This document shows positions 15,374-25,200 of a stretch of DNA of 64,000 nt, one piece after another (within the stretch, counting starts at the first letter, position 1; each line of letters begins with the position of its first letter). Source of the DNA: an uncultured Collinsella sp. (lineage in GTDB: Bacteria > Actinomycetota > Coriobacteriia > Coriobacteriales > Coriobacteriaceae). Below the pieces are notes generated by a model. The model was not told the origin of the DNA. It did not search any database and saw only the letters and a list, made by a program, of their open reading frames with translations. A program made the position numbers and the translations under genes. The stretch lies in assembly GCA_900540935.1 (NCBI GenBank), contig UQHW01000005.1, positions 1 to 64,000 of the forward strand. Reading direction: 5' to 3'.

Positions 15374-18187
15374 TTACCCCGTGTTCTGCAGTCCTGCCGA
15401 GACGCCGGTCACAGTCGAAAGAATCAGGCTCATGTACTCGGCCTTCTTCTCCTCGGCCATCTCGTCCTGGTTCATACGCACCTCGCGAAGGGCGCGGACC
15501 TGGGCGATGGACAGGGCGTCGACGTAGGGGTTGCGCACGCGGACGGCGCAGCCGAGCACGCGACGACGCTGCAGCGGCCATTCATCACCGACGATGGCAA
15601 GGACCCACTTACGCGTGAGCTGCATCTCGGTGAAGACCTTCTCGGACAGATCCTGGCGATCGCCCAGGTGCAGATACATCTTGGCGATGCGCTGGTCGGT
15701 CTTGGCGATCGACATCTCGATGTTGTCGATAAAGGTGCGGAAGAACGGCCACTCCTGGTAGGCAGCCTTAAGCTGGTCCAGATCGCCAAACTGCTCGCAG
15801 GCGGTACCCAGGCCGTACCAAGCGGCCAGGTTAATGCGTGCCTGGCTCCAGCTGAAGATCCACGGAATGGTACGCAGGTCGTCGAGCGACTTGGCACCCA
15901 GGCCGCGCTTGGCGGGACGCGAGCCGATCGGCAGCAGACCGACCTCGGTCAGCGGCGTCACGGTCGAGAACCACGGTGTAAAGTCCTCGGTGTTCAGCAG
16001 GTCCAGATAGCGCTCGTGGCTTGCGTTGTTGAGCTTCTCGGCCATATCCCAGAACTTCTGAGTGGTCTCGGTGTTGGTCTTCTCGACACTCGGGGCCGAC
16101 TGCAAAAGCGTTGCGGCGGCAACGGACTCAACATGGCGCTGAGCCAGCGTGCGGTTGCCGTAACGGGCAAAGATGACCTCGCCCTGCTCGGTGAGCTTAA
16201 AGAAGCAGTTGACCGAACCCTTGGGCTGCGCCAGCACGGCCTTGTTGGCCGGGCCGCCGCCACGGCCCACGGCACCGCCGCGACCGTGCATGAGCACCAG
16301 GTCGATATCGTTCTTCTCGGCCCACTTGGCAATGCGCTCCTGCGCGGAGTGCAGCGCGAGCATGGCCGTGGTAGGACCGGCATCCTTGGAGGAGTCGGAA
16401 TAGCCCAGCATGACCTCCATGCGGCGGTTGGTCTGGGCAAGGCGCTTTTGCACCACGGGCAGCGTAAGCATCTGGTCGAGCACGTCGACGCAGCCCTCGA
16501 GGTCCTCGAGCTGCTCGAACAGCGGGATCACGTCGAGCTCGGGGACATCCTCCTCGTGTGCAAAGGACAGGTGGGCAAGCTCAAAGACGTCGGCCACATG
16601 CTGGGCGCTCTTGGTGAACGAGATGATGTAGCGGTGCGCCATCTTCTTGCCGTAGCGCTTTTGGATGGAGCCGATAGCGCGGAAGGTATCGATAACCTCG
16701 CGCGTCATGGGCTGCAGATCGCCATGGATACCGTTTTCGTGGATATCCTTGAGGGCGCGGGCATGCACCACGGAGTGCTGACGGAACTCCATCTCGACCA
16801 TATGGAAGCCGAAGGACTCGACCTGCCAGATGATGGTCTGGACCGGGCCGTAGGCAGCACGGACGGCGCCGCAGGCGGCCAGGGAGCGCTGAACGACGCG
16901 CAGGTCATCCAGGAACTCATCGGCGCTGTGGTACATGGTGTCGGTGATGCGACGCACGGTGGCGTTCAGACGGTCGGCCATGACGAGCATGACGGCGCGA
17001 TGCGGCTCGTGCTCGGAGATCAGCTCGGCACGTGCAGTGTACTGGGTGCTCATCTCGACCTGATGGTTCCACAGGTTAATGAGCTCGGCAGACGGCTTGC
17101 TGTAGGTGGCCTCGAGCGTCAGGTTGCGGCCGATGCGGCGGCACTTGTCCTCGAGCTTGAGCACCATGTGCGTAAAGTACTTAGCAGCGACCTCACGGCT
17201 CACCTTGGCGGTGACGTTGGGGTTGCCGTCACGGTCGGAACCGATCCAGCTGCCGGGATGGAAGAACGCCGGGCACAGCGGCGGCACGGTACCGGCCTTA
17301 TCACCCAGCACCCAGTCGTCAAAACGACGATAGATGACGGGGATAACGTCGAACAGCGTGTTATCGAAGATGTCGATGATGGTATCAGCTTCCTCGACCG
17401 GCGTGGGCTTCTTGAGCGCGATGGGGCTCGTGCGTACCAGGGCGTCGATCTCCTGCAGCATGTGGCGCTCGTTCTCCACCAGGTCGGAGCCGCCCAGACG
17501 CGGACGCTCCTCCAGCAGGTTGGAGATACGGCGAATCTTGCCCTCGACGGCCTTACGACGAGCCTCGGTGGGATGTGCGGTAAAGACAGGGTGGAACTCG
17601 AGCTTGTCGAGCAGCTCGTTGGCGCCCTCGACACCCATCTCGTTTACCAACTGGTGATAGGCGACGGTGAGTTCGTTAGCGGGATCGACCTCGGTATCGG
17701 TCGATGCGCCGGCCTCGCGCTCGCGCAGCTGCGCCACACGGTAGTTCTCCTCCGACAGGTTTGCCAGATGGAAGAAGCTCGTAAAGGCGCGGACAATGAC
17801 CTGTTGCTTATCGAGCGGCAGGCTGTCGATCAGATCGACGACTTCGCGAAACGCCACGGCGGTGGGCTCGTCGGCAGTGGGCACGCCCTGCTCGTCAACG
17901 GACTCGTCGGCAGCGCGGCTACCAGGGTTGCCGGCATTGGCCACAATCTCGGCTGTTAAAATCTTGTCGAACAGGTCCGCGATCTCGGGATCATACTCGC
18001 TAAGCACACGGCGCTCCAGGCGCAGGAACAGCGCCAGATTATCGCGCAGCTCCTCGGGAATCTCGATCTCGGCGAGACGCTCCCTGGACTCGGCATTCGA
18101 GCCGATTCGGTTAACGAGGCGGTTGACCACGGCAGCGACACGCGCCGCGGCTTCGGGTACAGACTGGTTGCTTAGGTTCTCAGCCAC
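15374..18187 (-). CDS. ppc: Phosphoenolpyruvate carboxylase
   Basis: PEP carboxylase adds bicarbonate to phosphoenolpyruvate to make oxaloacetate, refilling the C4 pool. It is about 937 residues long, usual for the family. Catalytic motifs are present: VFTAHPTEARR (active His), GSWIGSDRDGNP, LGYSDSSKD, the glycine-rich HGRGGAVGRGGGP, and the C-terminal QNTG. I favour a GTG start at 18187, which has GGAGG four bases upstream; the ATG at 18199 has its Shine-Dalgarno only one base away and would add four residues. It is single, with the nested hairpin element just downstream. Confidence 0.95.
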   Translation of the reverse strand: MAENLSNQSVPEAAARVAAVVNRLVNRIGSNAESRERLAEIEIPEELRDNLALFLRLERRVLSEYDPEIADLFDKILTAEIVANAGNPGSRAADESVDEQGVPTADEPTAVAFREVVDLIDSLPLDKQQVIVRAFTSFFHLANLSEENYRVAQLREREAGASTDTEVDPANELTVAYHQLVNEMGVEGANELLDKLEFHPVFTAHPTEARRKAVEGKIRRISNLLEERPRLGGSDLVENERHMLQEIDALVRTSPIALKKPTPVEEADTIIDIFDNTLFDVIPVIYRRFDDWVLGDKAGTVPPLCPAFFHPGSWIGSDRDGNPNVTAKVSREVAAKYFTHMVLKLEDKCRRIGRNLTLEATYSKPSAELINLWNHQVEMSTQYTARAELISEHEPHRAVMLVMADRLNATVRRITDTMYHSADEFLDDLRVVQRSLAACGAVRAAYGPVQTIIWQVESFGFHMVEMEFRQHSVVHARALKDIHENGIHGDLQPMTREVIDTFRAIGSIQKRYGKKMAHRYIISFTKSAQHVADVFELAHLSFAHEEDVPELDVIPLFEQLEDLEGCVDVLDQMLTLPVVQKRLAQTNRRMEVMLGYSDSSKDAGPTTAMLALHSAQERIAKWAEKNDIDLVLMHGRGGAVGRGGGPANKAVLAQPKGSVNCFFKLTEQGEVIFARYGNRTLAQRHVESVAAATLLQSAPSVEKTNTETTQKFWDMAEKLNNASHERYLDLLNTEDFTPWFSTVTPLTEVGLLPIGSRPAKRGLGAKSLDDLRTIPWIFSWSQARINLAAWYGLGTACEQFGDLDQLKAAYQEWPFFRTFIDNIEMSIAKTDQRIAKMYLHLGDRQDLSEKVFTEMQLTRKWVLAIVGDEWPLQRRRVLGCAVRVRNPYVDALSIAQVRALREVRMNQDEMAEEKKAEYMSLILSTVTGVSAGLQNTG

Positions 18188-18351
18188 GTTTCCTCCCATT
18201 CCTCCTTCTATGCACGTAACATGCGGTATTTATTATAGGCACTCGGCAAAAACTTTCGAAGCTGATTGCGCTTTACCACACAAAAGTATTTTCTGCATTG
18301 CAAGGCTTTTTGCCCCAAATGGTCGTATTTCTCGGTGGACGGCATATACAA

Positions 18352-18386
18352 ACGGGGGCATTCCGCATAAATGCGAAACACCCCCG
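18352..18386 (-). terminator. Rho-independent terminator of hisS
   Basis: ACGGGGG (18352-18358) pairs with CCCCCGT (18380-18386), with a second short inner stem. On the - strand TTTGTA follows. It lies about 60 bp past the hisS stop. Confidence 0.75.
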
Positions 18387-18445
18387 TAACAATCGCTCTC
18401 CATGAGCAGGGCACGTTAACAGGCCCGCAGCTCAAAAAACATGCG

Positions 18446-19759
18446 CTACAGGCGCTCGCGAACCGCCTCGACAACGTTGGCCAAATCGACCAGTACCTCG
18501 TCGTGGCTCTGCATGTCGCGCACCTTGACCTTGCCGGCGGCAAGCTCGTCGCCACCCAGGACTAGGATGAGCTTAGCGCCCACCTTGTCGGCCTGCTTAA
18601 ACTGGGCCTTGAGCGAACGGCCCTGATAGTCGGCCTCGGTCACAATCCCTGCAGCGCGAAGCTGCTGCGTAATGGTAAAGACGTTCTGACGCAGCTCCTT
18701 GCCGGCGTTGGCAACGTAGACGCACGGGACCTCCTCGGCACCCAGTTCGCTGCCAAAGGCCTGCAGGGCCAGCAGGGCGCGCTCAAAGCCGACGGCAAAG
18801 CCGACGCCCGCCGTGGGCTTGCCGCCCTCGAGCTCGACCAAGCCGTCATAGCGACCGCCGCCACCGATGGAGCCGACACCGGCGCCGGGAGCCTCGACCT
18901 CAAAGACAGTACGGGTGTAGTAGTCCAGGCCGCGCACCAGGGTAGGATCCTCGACATACTCGATACCAGCGGCGTCCAGATAGCGCTTGACCTGCTCGTA
19001 GTGCTCGCGGCACTCGTCGCACAGGTTGTCGCCCATCAGCGGGGCGTCGGCCATGATCTCGCGGCAATGGTCGTTCTTGCAGTCGAAGGCGCGCAGCGGG
19101 TTGAGCTCGGCGCGCTCGCGGCACTCGTCGCACATCTCGTCGGCGTGGTCGAGAATGAACTGCTTGACCTGCTCGCGATATGCCGGACGGCACTGCGCAT
19201 CGCCCATCGAGTTAATGAGCAGACGGAGCTTGGAAAGATCGAAGCCCAGGCGCTTGTAGAACTCCATGAGCATGATGATGCACTCGGCGTCTGCCGCCGG
19301 ATCGGGAGCGCCGAGCCACTCGATGCCCACCTGGTGAAACTGGCGCAGGCGACCCTTCTGGGGACGCTCGCCACGGAACATGGCCTCGGCATAGTACGCC
19401 TTAAACGGCGTGGAGCCCTGGGGAACTAGGTTGTTCTCCACGACGGCGCGCACCACACCGGCCGTGCCCTCGGGACGAAGGGCCAGGCGCTGCTTGGGCT
19501 TAAGCTTGGTATCGGTGCCCTCGGTAAAGACGCGCTCCAGGTTGGCGCCGCTAAACACGCGGAACATCTCCTTGCGAACGACGTCGGTCGACTGGCCGAT
19601 ACCGTGGACAAACACGTCAACCTGCTCGATCGCGGGCGTCTCGATGGGCTTAAAGCCAAACGGCTCGAACACGCCAGCAGCAATCTGCTGCATCTTTTGC
19701 CAGGCGCGCATCTCGGCGCCGATAAGGTCGCGGGTTCCCTCCGCCTTCTGTGCCTGCAT
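18446..19759 (-). CDS. hisS: Histidine--tRNA ligase
   Basis: A class II synthetase of 437 residues that charges tRNA-His. Motif 2 (FRGERPQKGRLRQFHQVGIE), the LRPEGTAGVVRAV segment and the two histidine-binding motifs (LVRGLDYYTRTVFE and GGGGRYDGL) are intact; the C-terminal 95 residues form the anticodon-binding domain. I chose the ATG at 19759, seven bases after AAAGGTG; a TTG six bases further upstream is too close to that site. Confidence 0.97.
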   Translation of the reverse strand: MQAQKAEGTRDLIGAEMRAWQKMQQIAAGVFEPFGFKPIETPAIEQVDVFVHGIGQSTDVVRKEMFRVFSGANLERVFTEGTDTKLKPKQRLALRPEGTAGVVRAVVENNLVPQGSTPFKAYYAEAMFRGERPQKGRLRQFHQVGIEWLGAPDPAADAECIIMLMEFYKRLGFDLSKLRLLINSMGDAQCRPAYREQVKQFILDHADEMCDECRERAELNPLRAFDCKNDHCREIMADAPLMGDNLCDECREHYEQVKRYLDAAGIEYVEDPTLVRGLDYYTRTVFEVEAPGAGVGSIGGGGRYDGLVELEGGKPTAGVGFAVGFERALLALQAFGSELGAEEVPCVYVANAGKELRQNVFTITQQLRAAGIVTEADYQGRSLKAQFKQADKVGAKLILVLGGDELAAGKVKVRDMQSHDEVLVDLANVVEAVRERL

Positions 19760-19818
19760 GGGCAAACACCTTTCTTTTGTATCGCGTCATAGGTAGTGGA
19801 CATTATACGGCACAAACA

Positions 19819-20026
19819 CAAACAGCGGCGGTGCGTCTGACCGAACGAGGGTATGGGGACTCGTTCGGCCAGACGCACCGCCGCTGTTTGCGATCCGCTT
19901 TCCTCCGTCCCCTTCGGATCACGTGATCTGTTGGGGACGGAGGAAAACGGATCATTTCGTAGGCCCGTGGCCGCCTTGGAAACCGAATGATGGTACGAGC
20001 ATCCATTCGGCTTCCAGGGCAGCCAC
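19819..20026. repeat. Three consecutive long inverted repeats
   Basis: Three hairpins stand almost end to end: 19819-19849 with 19860-19890 (31 bp, one mismatch), 19892-19912 with 19933-19953 (21 bp, one mismatch, loop holding the palindrome GATCACGTGATC at 19917-19928), and 19967-19989 with 20004-20026 (23 bp, three mismatches). The last two overlap the remains of an MFS gene. None has a T tract typical of a terminator. Confidence 0.85.
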
Positions 20027-20372
20027 AGACAGAACGGAGCGAACAGAAAAGAGCACGTAGACCTGCCATAGCTTACCGACAAAGCTCATGCCGGCAAGAA
20101 CGGCAGAGGTGGCGATTACAGTGAGGGGAACCCAAAACGCGGCCGCTTACTTTATCGGCAACATGGCCAATGACAAGTGAGCCGATAACGCTCACCACGG
20201 TGGAGATGGCATTGGAGATGTTGTACTGCGTAAGCGTGATCCCGAGGTCGCTGACGATGAGCGGCTGAAACAGGCTCATGCAGTTAACGAAAATCGTGTA
20301 ACACGTGGCCATGATCACAAAGCCGGAGGCCACCACGAGCCAACCGGGGAAGAACTTACGTTGCTGGGACAT
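19952..20372 (-). pseudogene. MFS transporter remnant, frameshifted and truncated
   Basis: From an ATG at 20372 (preceded by AAAGGA) about 90 residues read as the N-terminus of a major facilitator transporter: FFPGWLVVASGFVIM, the SLFQPLIVSDLGIT segment and the loop motif GHVADKVSGR. The frame then shifts; the next frame continues as a transporter helix pair (FWVPLTVIATSAVLAGMSFV) and stops at 19952. About two thirds of a normal MFS protein is missing, and the space holds long inverted repeats. It is probably not functional. Confidence 0.8.
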
Positions 20373-20413
20373 ACTGTTCCTTTTTTTAAACAAACGAGTA
20401 GCAAGATTGGGTG

Positions 20414-21709
20414 CTACCGGTGGTCGGCGATATAGCCCAAAGCGACCGCCGTGTAAGCCGCAGCGCCAAGTGGCAGCTCGGCATCGCTAAAACGTGCCTT
20501 GGGATGATGCTGAGCAAAGTGCTCGCCCGTATCGGTCACAGCAGCGCCCACGGTAAAGTACGCACTCGGGATCTCGCTCGAAATCAACGCGAAGTCCTCA
20601 CTCGCCATGGCGTGGAACAGCGGCAAGAAGGCGGCCTTGGGCAGCACCGCGCCCACGTAGCCAAGCGACGCCTGGGTCATGTCGTCATCGAGTACGAGCG
20701 GGGGAACATCCGAGAGCGTCTCGATAGTCGCCGGCGTGCGATAGGTCGTGGCAACACCTTTGACGACCTCGGCAATGCGGGTCTTGAGGTTCTCCATGAG
20801 CTCGACGTCGAAGCCACGCAGCGTACCTTCGAGCACGCAGGTATCTGGAATGACGTTGGCCGCTTGGCCGCCGGCGAACTTACCCACAGTAAGCGCGACC
20901 TCCTTGGCCGCCGGCACCTCGCGGGAGATGAGCTCCTGAAGTGCCAGGTGCACATGGACGCCGGCCGTGATGGGGTCGATGCAGATCTCGGGGCTCGAGC
21001 CATGGCCGCCCTTGCCCTGCAGCGTGATACGGAAACCGTACACGCCCGAGAGCGCCGGGCTGCCGTAGAGTACCAGGCCAAGCGGCGACTGGCTATTGAC
21101 ATGCATGGCAAAGGCGACCTGAGGACGCGGGTTCTGCAGCAGACCGTCGACGATAGCGGCGCGGGCACCCTCAAAGGTTTCCTCGCCCGGCTGGAACAGC
21201 AACTTAACCGTGGCGTTGGCATCAACAAGCTCTGCCTCGCGCGCTTTGAGCATACGAGCCGCACCAAGCAGCGCCGTCGCGTGCATATCGTGACCGCAAG
21301 CGTGCATGCAGCCGTTGGTGGATGCAAAGGGCTCGCCCGACTCCTCGGCAACAGGCAGGGCATCCATATCGCCACGGAGCATGATGACCGTACCGGCCTG
21401 TTCGTCCGTGCAAACGCCATTGCCCCGGGCAGCGGCGGCACCGGCGCCGACAAGGCCCACAACGCAGGAACCATTGACGAGCGTGGCAAATGGGATGTCC
21501 ATCTCGGTCAGGCGTGCTTGGATATACGCAGAGGTCTGCGGGAGGCTATTACCCAGCTCGGGCATCTGGTGTAAATCGTGTCGCCACGCAGCGAGCTCGT
21601 CTGCAAAAGCCTGAGCTTCTGCAACAAGACCGTCACCGATAGCGGTCTGCGCCGCTGCGGTGGCCTTGGGCGCTGATTGCGGTTGAAGATCGGACAAAGC
21701 TGGTGCCAT
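20414..21709 (-). CDS. M20-family amidohydrolase/aminoacylase
   Basis: A 431-residue cytosolic metallohydrolase of peptidase family M20D (hippurate hydrolase, AbgB or aminoacylase type), which cleaves N-acyl amino acids. Metal-binding and catalytic stretches are visible: RGDMDALPVAEESGEPF, GCMHACGHDMHATALLGAA, LFQPGEETFEGA, and a late MASEDFAL. The dimerisation domain sits in the middle (about 215-320). The ATG at 21709 has GGAGGG at ideal spacing; upstream codons in frame look non-coding. The substrate is not known. The broken MFS gene 41 bp downstream may once have carried a partner importer. Confidence 0.88.
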   Translation of the reverse strand: MAPALSDLQPQSAPKATAAAQTAIGDGLVAEAQAFADELAAWRHDLHQMPELGNSLPQTSAYIQARLTEMDIPFATLVNGSCVVGLVGAGAAAARGNGVCTDEQAGTVIMLRGDMDALPVAEESGEPFASTNGCMHACGHDMHATALLGAARMLKAREAELVDANATVKLLFQPGEETFEGARAAIVDGLLQNPRPQVAFAMHVNSQSPLGLVLYGSPALSGVYGFRITLQGKGGHGSSPEICIDPITAGVHVHLALQELISREVPAAKEVALTVGKFAGGQAANVIPDTCVLEGTLRGFDVELMENLKTRIAEVVKGVATTYRTPATIETLSDVPPLVLDDDMTQASLGYVGAVLPKAAFLPLFHAMASEDFALISSEIPSAYFTVGAAVTDTGEHFAQHHPKARFSDAELPLGAAAYTAVALGYIADHR

Positions 21710-21785
21710 AGATGCCCTCCAGTATCGTTTTTGCAGCAAGCACTTTGATAGCGTAAAGTGCAAGGTACTACTTTAAGGGCGAGGC

Positions 21786-21813
21786 ATAAAAAATGCCGCC
21801 CCGGGAGGGCGGC
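21786..21813 (-). terminator. Rho-independent terminator of the EamA transporter gene
   Basis: GCCGCCC (21795-21801) pairs with GGGCGGC (21807-21813). On the - strand the stem is followed by ATTTTTTATG. Confidence 0.9.
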
Positions 21814-21825
21814 GCAACAAGTTGT

Positions 21826-22809
21826 TTACAATTGCGGGCGCGGCTTTCGACGCAAAAAATCGAAGTGAGTCTCGCTCAAGATAATCGACAGGAAGATGAG
21901 CGCGAAGCCGGCGAGCAGGCGCGAGGTGAGCGCCTCCCCCATCAGCAGCACCGAGAACAGCACACCCGAAGGCGACTCCATCGAAAGGAGCAGCGAACCC
22001 GTCGAGGCCGGGACATGCGCCAGGCCGACGTTTTGGATGAGCAGAGCCGCGCATGTGCAGCCCACCGAGAGAAACGCCATCGCACCGATAAAGCTCGGCG
22101 TCCACACGGACAGAGGCGCTTGGGTCTCGAATAGCAGCGACGTTGCCAGGCTCAGCACGCCGTTGCCCACAAACATCCAAAACGTGATGACGTTGATGTC
22201 CATTTTGCGACCGTACTTGGCAGTCACCGCCATCTGGATGGCGAAAAAGGCCGCACCCGCCAGCGTAATGACGTCACCAATGTTGAATTCAACGCTATCG
22301 AGTGCGACGAGGCCAATGCCCGCTAGGCACAGCAGCGCGGCACCCAAGTTGTAGCGCGTGAGCTTTTCGCCGCTCAGGAAATAGCTCGCGAACGGCACAA
22401 GGATGCAATACGTGCCCGTCAAAAAAGCATTCTTGCCCGCCGTAGTATGTGCCAGACCGACCGTCTGCAACGCATAGGCCGCCCACATGAGCACGCCCAT
22501 ACTCAGGCCAACGATCAGGTTGCGAGCGTTGAGGTGCGCGATGATGCGCTTGTGGAAGACGGCAAACATGACCAACGCTGCGGGCAGAAAACGTACATAG
22601 AGCAGCGCGAACACCGGAATGGTGCCGAGTGCGTCCTTCATAGTGGTAAAGGAGTAGCCCCAGATGACCGCCACCGAAAGGAGCAGAACCTTCCAGAACA
22701 GCGGAGAGCGCGCGCCGGCGCCCCGGGGAATACCGCCCGCGCCCAAATCCTCACGGGCTACTGGGCTATCGGGCAAGTTTTCGATTTCGTTGGCAGCGTA
22801 TTGGGCCAT
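21826..22809 (-). CDS. EamA/DMT-family transporter
   Basis: A 327-residue protein with ten predicted membrane helices and two EamA repeats (about 45-175 and 190-320), typical of the drug/metabolite exporter superfamily. The helix-1 motif VIWGYSFTTMKDAL and the second-repeat ESPSGVLFSVLLMGE segment fit. The cytosolic N-terminal 40 residues are hydrophilic. The ATG at 22809 has GAGGAT five bases upstream; an earlier in-frame start would add five residues. The substrate is unknown; amino acids or metabolites are usual for this group. Confidence 0.88.
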   Translation of the reverse strand: MAQYAANEIENLPDSPVAREDLGAGGIPRGAGARSPLFWKVLLLSVAVIWGYSFTTMKDALGTIPVFALLYVRFLPAALVMFAVFHKRIIAHLNARNLIVGLSMGVLMWAAYALQTVGLAHTTAGKNAFLTGTYCILVPFASYFLSGEKLTRYNLGAALLCLAGIGLVALDSVEFNIGDVITLAGAAFFAIQMAVTAKYGRKMDINVITFWMFVGNGVLSLATSLLFETQAPLSVWTPSFIGAMAFLSVGCTCAALLIQNVGLAHVPASTGSLLLSMESPSGVLFSVLLMGEALTSRLLAGFALIFLSIILSETHFDFLRRKPRPQL

Positions 22810-22880
22810 GGAACATCCTCGCACTCAATCTGGGCGTGGTGTCCGCACGCGTATGGCTGCGTGCCGCCTCATGGTCAAAT

Positions 22881-22913
22881 AAAAACAGGGCGCACCGGAC
22901 CCCCGGCACGCCC
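22881..22913 (-). terminator. Probable terminator of the YhgE/Pip operon
   Basis: A nine-pair stem with two G-U pairs in the - strand RNA (22888-22896 with 22905-22913) is followed by TGTTTTTATTTG on that strand. It lies about 100 bp past the last stop. Confidence 0.7.
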
Positions 22914-23010
22914 CGCTACTGTAGCAACAACCAAGCAGCCCGTGCAATTCACTACGCTAAAGCATCGGGTTGGAAGACCTCGATGTTCCGACGGCGTTTA
23001 CGTTGCTGTA

Positions 23011-25200
23011 TTAAATCAATTTAGTACTCTCCAGCTTTTCGATGATCCAGTCGTTAGCTTTGATAACCGGGCGGCGGAAGACGACGCCCAGGGCCAGCGA
23101 CGGAATCAGATAGCTCGCCAGAATACCCAGCTCAACCCAGTACTCCATATGGTAGGCACCGGCCATGGCGGCGTGCATGGCGTTGATGCCGTGGGTAAAC
23201 GGCAGGAACGGATAGATCGCCTGGAACACGGGACCGGTCATCTCGATGGGGAACGTGCCACCCGAACCGCCGACCTGCATGACCAGCAGCACGACAGCGA
23301 GGGCCTTGCCGATATCGCCAAACGAAACCGTAAGCGTGTAGACGATATTGGAGAACACGAGACTCGCGACCCAGCCCGCCAGCACAAACTGCAACGGGTT
23401 GTCGCACTGGATGCCAAAGAACAGAATGTCGCCCGCGCACACGAGCGTCGCCTGCAGCAAGGCCAGACCGCCAAAGAACAGATAACGGCCCAGGTAGATC
23501 TCGTGCAGGCGCACGGGAATGAGCTCGTTGATAAGCTCATCGTCAACCGAGACCTTCATCATGGCCGCCAGTACGATCGAACCGACCCAAAGCGACAGAA
23601 TCGTGTAGAACGGTGCCATGGCCGAACCGTAGTTGCGGATCGGATAGACCGGCTTGCGGTCGAGCGCGACGGGGCCGGAAAGCGACACGGCCAGACCCTC
23701 GGGATCATTGCCGATCATCGTCTTGATCGTAGCGAGGTCATCCGACATCAAGGCGCCGTCGAGCTCGTCCTTAAACGCACTGATCTTGTCCGACGCCTCG
23801 CCCAGCTGATCGGAAGCCTTGTTGACCAGCTTTGCAGCCTTGGAGAGGCCCTTTGCCAGCGAACCGGATGCGTCGGTCAGGCCGTCTACGGCGCTATCCA
23901 GATCGCCCGAGATACCATCGAGCGAGTCTAGAATGCCCGAGACGGTCTTCTTGAGCTCCTTGGCCTTAACCGAGAACGTGGAATCGTAATCGGATTTGGC
24001 GCCCGCGATGCCGGCCTTGGCATCGGCGATGGCCTGATCGACCTCGGCACGCGAGTTGTTGACCTCGGCCATGCTATCGGAGAGAGACTTCGCGGTGGCC
24101 CTCAGGTCGTTGGCATTGTTACGATACTCCGTCGCGATCCTGCCCAGCGATGTAGCCACAGACTTGAGGCTGTCCTGGAGCTTTTCGTCACTCACCTGAT
24201 CGGCAAAGCTGCGAAGCTGGTCGGCCGTGTCGTCGATTTCCTTGGCACGCGTATCGAGCGCCGCCGCGGCATCGTTGAGCTGGGACACCGTGAGGTCAAC
24301 ATGCTGGTTTGCGGCGTCGAAAGCCTTCGCGAGCTCGGCGGACACGTTGTCGAACGAGCCCGCGCTTCCGTCAATCGCGGCGTTGATGGCATCGTTGGCG
24401 GCCTTCAGCGCTTCTTTGGAATCGCTCATGCCGCTCTTGGCGTGCTCCATCAACTGCTTGGTCGACTCATCGACCGTACCCGTCTGCTGGAGCATACCGC
24501 TCGCCGACGTCAGCGAATCGGACGTGGAGCTCAAAATGCCCGCAAGCGACGTCGCGCTGGCCTGAACGTCCTGCAGGTCCTGGACCGAATCGCCGAGCGT
24601 CGAGGACAGGTTGGCGATAAAGTTGCTGACCTGGTCGGTACTCATGTAATCGAGCAGGCTGGACACCGTCTTAAGACCGATGCTCGTAATGGTCTCGGTA
24701 AAAGTTTCGTTAACCTGGCTTTGAACGGCGCTCGAACCCTTCTCGGTCACGATCTGCGCGATGGCGTTGGCCTTCTGGTTCTCGTAAAACTCGATATCGG
24801 CGTGCTTCACCTCAGTCGAGAAAAGCGTCATCATGTCGGCGCTAAACGTTTTAGGGATAACGACGGCGGCGTAGTACGCGCCCGACTTAACGCCCTCAAT
24901 CGCCTTATCGCGGTCGTTGAGGACAACCCAGTCGAAGTTCTCGTTGCCGCGCAACGCGGACGTCACGTTTTCGCCCACGTTGACCTCGACGGGGATCAGA
25001 TCGCTCTCGTAGCCCTCGTCGGTGTTGACCACGGCGATCTTAAGATTGCCGGTATTGCCGTAGGGATCCCAGCTTCCGGCAATGTTAAACCACGCGTACA
25101 GGCACGGCACGATAATGAGGCCCATCACAACAACCATGCCGATCACGGAGCGAGACACGTTTTGGACATCACGCTTAAACAGATGCAGGATGTTCTTCAT
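23011..25200 (-). CDS. YhgE/Pip-family membrane protein, downstream copy
   Basis: A 729-residue protein with the YhgE/Pip design: one N-terminal membrane helix (about 18-38), a large extracytoplasmic region rich in heptad-like Ala/Ser/Asp repeats (about 180-500, probable coiled coil), then five or six C-terminal helices resembling an ABC-2 permease (about 540-710). The YYAAVVIPKTFSADM and GSGGTFPIEM motifs are typical. Relatives include phage-infection protein Pip and ESX/type VII-linked YueB. Its ATG directly abuts the stop of the upstream homologue, with GGAGGTGAG inside that gene, so the two are coupled. Function is unknown. Confidence 0.9.
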   Translation of the reverse strand: MKNILHLFKRDVQNVSRSVIGMVVVMGLIIVPCLYAWFNIAGSWDPYGNTGNLKIAVVNTDEGYESDLIPVEVNVGENVTSALRGNENFDWVVLNDRDKAIEGVKSGAYYAAVVIPKTFSADMMTLFSTEVKHADIEFYENQKANAIAQIVTEKGSSAVQSQVNETFTETITSIGLKTVSSLLDYMSTDQVSNFIANLSSTLGDSVQDLQDVQASATSLAGILSSTSDSLTSASGMLQQTGTVDESTKQLMEHAKSGMSDSKEALKAANDAINAAIDGSAGSFDNVSAELAKAFDAANQHVDLTVSQLNDAAAALDTRAKEIDDTADQLRSFADQVSDEKLQDSLKSVATSLGRIATEYRNNANDLRATAKSLSDSMAEVNNSRAEVDQAIADAKAGIAGAKSDYDSTFSVKAKELKKTVSGILDSLDGISGDLDSAVDGLTDASGSLAKGLSKAAKLVNKASDQLGEASDKISAFKDELDGALMSDDLATIKTMIGNDPEGLAVSLSGPVALDRKPVYPIRNYGSAMAPFYTILSLWVGSIVLAAMMKVSVDDELINELIPVRLHEIYLGRYLFFGGLALLQATLVCAGDILFFGIQCDNPLQFVLAGWVASLVFSNIVYTLTVSFGDIGKALAVVLLVMQVGGSGGTFPIEMTGPVFQAIYPFLPFTHGINAMHAAMAGAYHMEYWVELGILASYLIPSLALGVVFRRPVIKANDWIIEKLESTKLI

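Noticed and set aside
18446..19759. TTG start six bases upstream of the hisS ATG
   Set aside because: Its spacing to the ribosome-binding site is about one base, whereas the ATG has seven.
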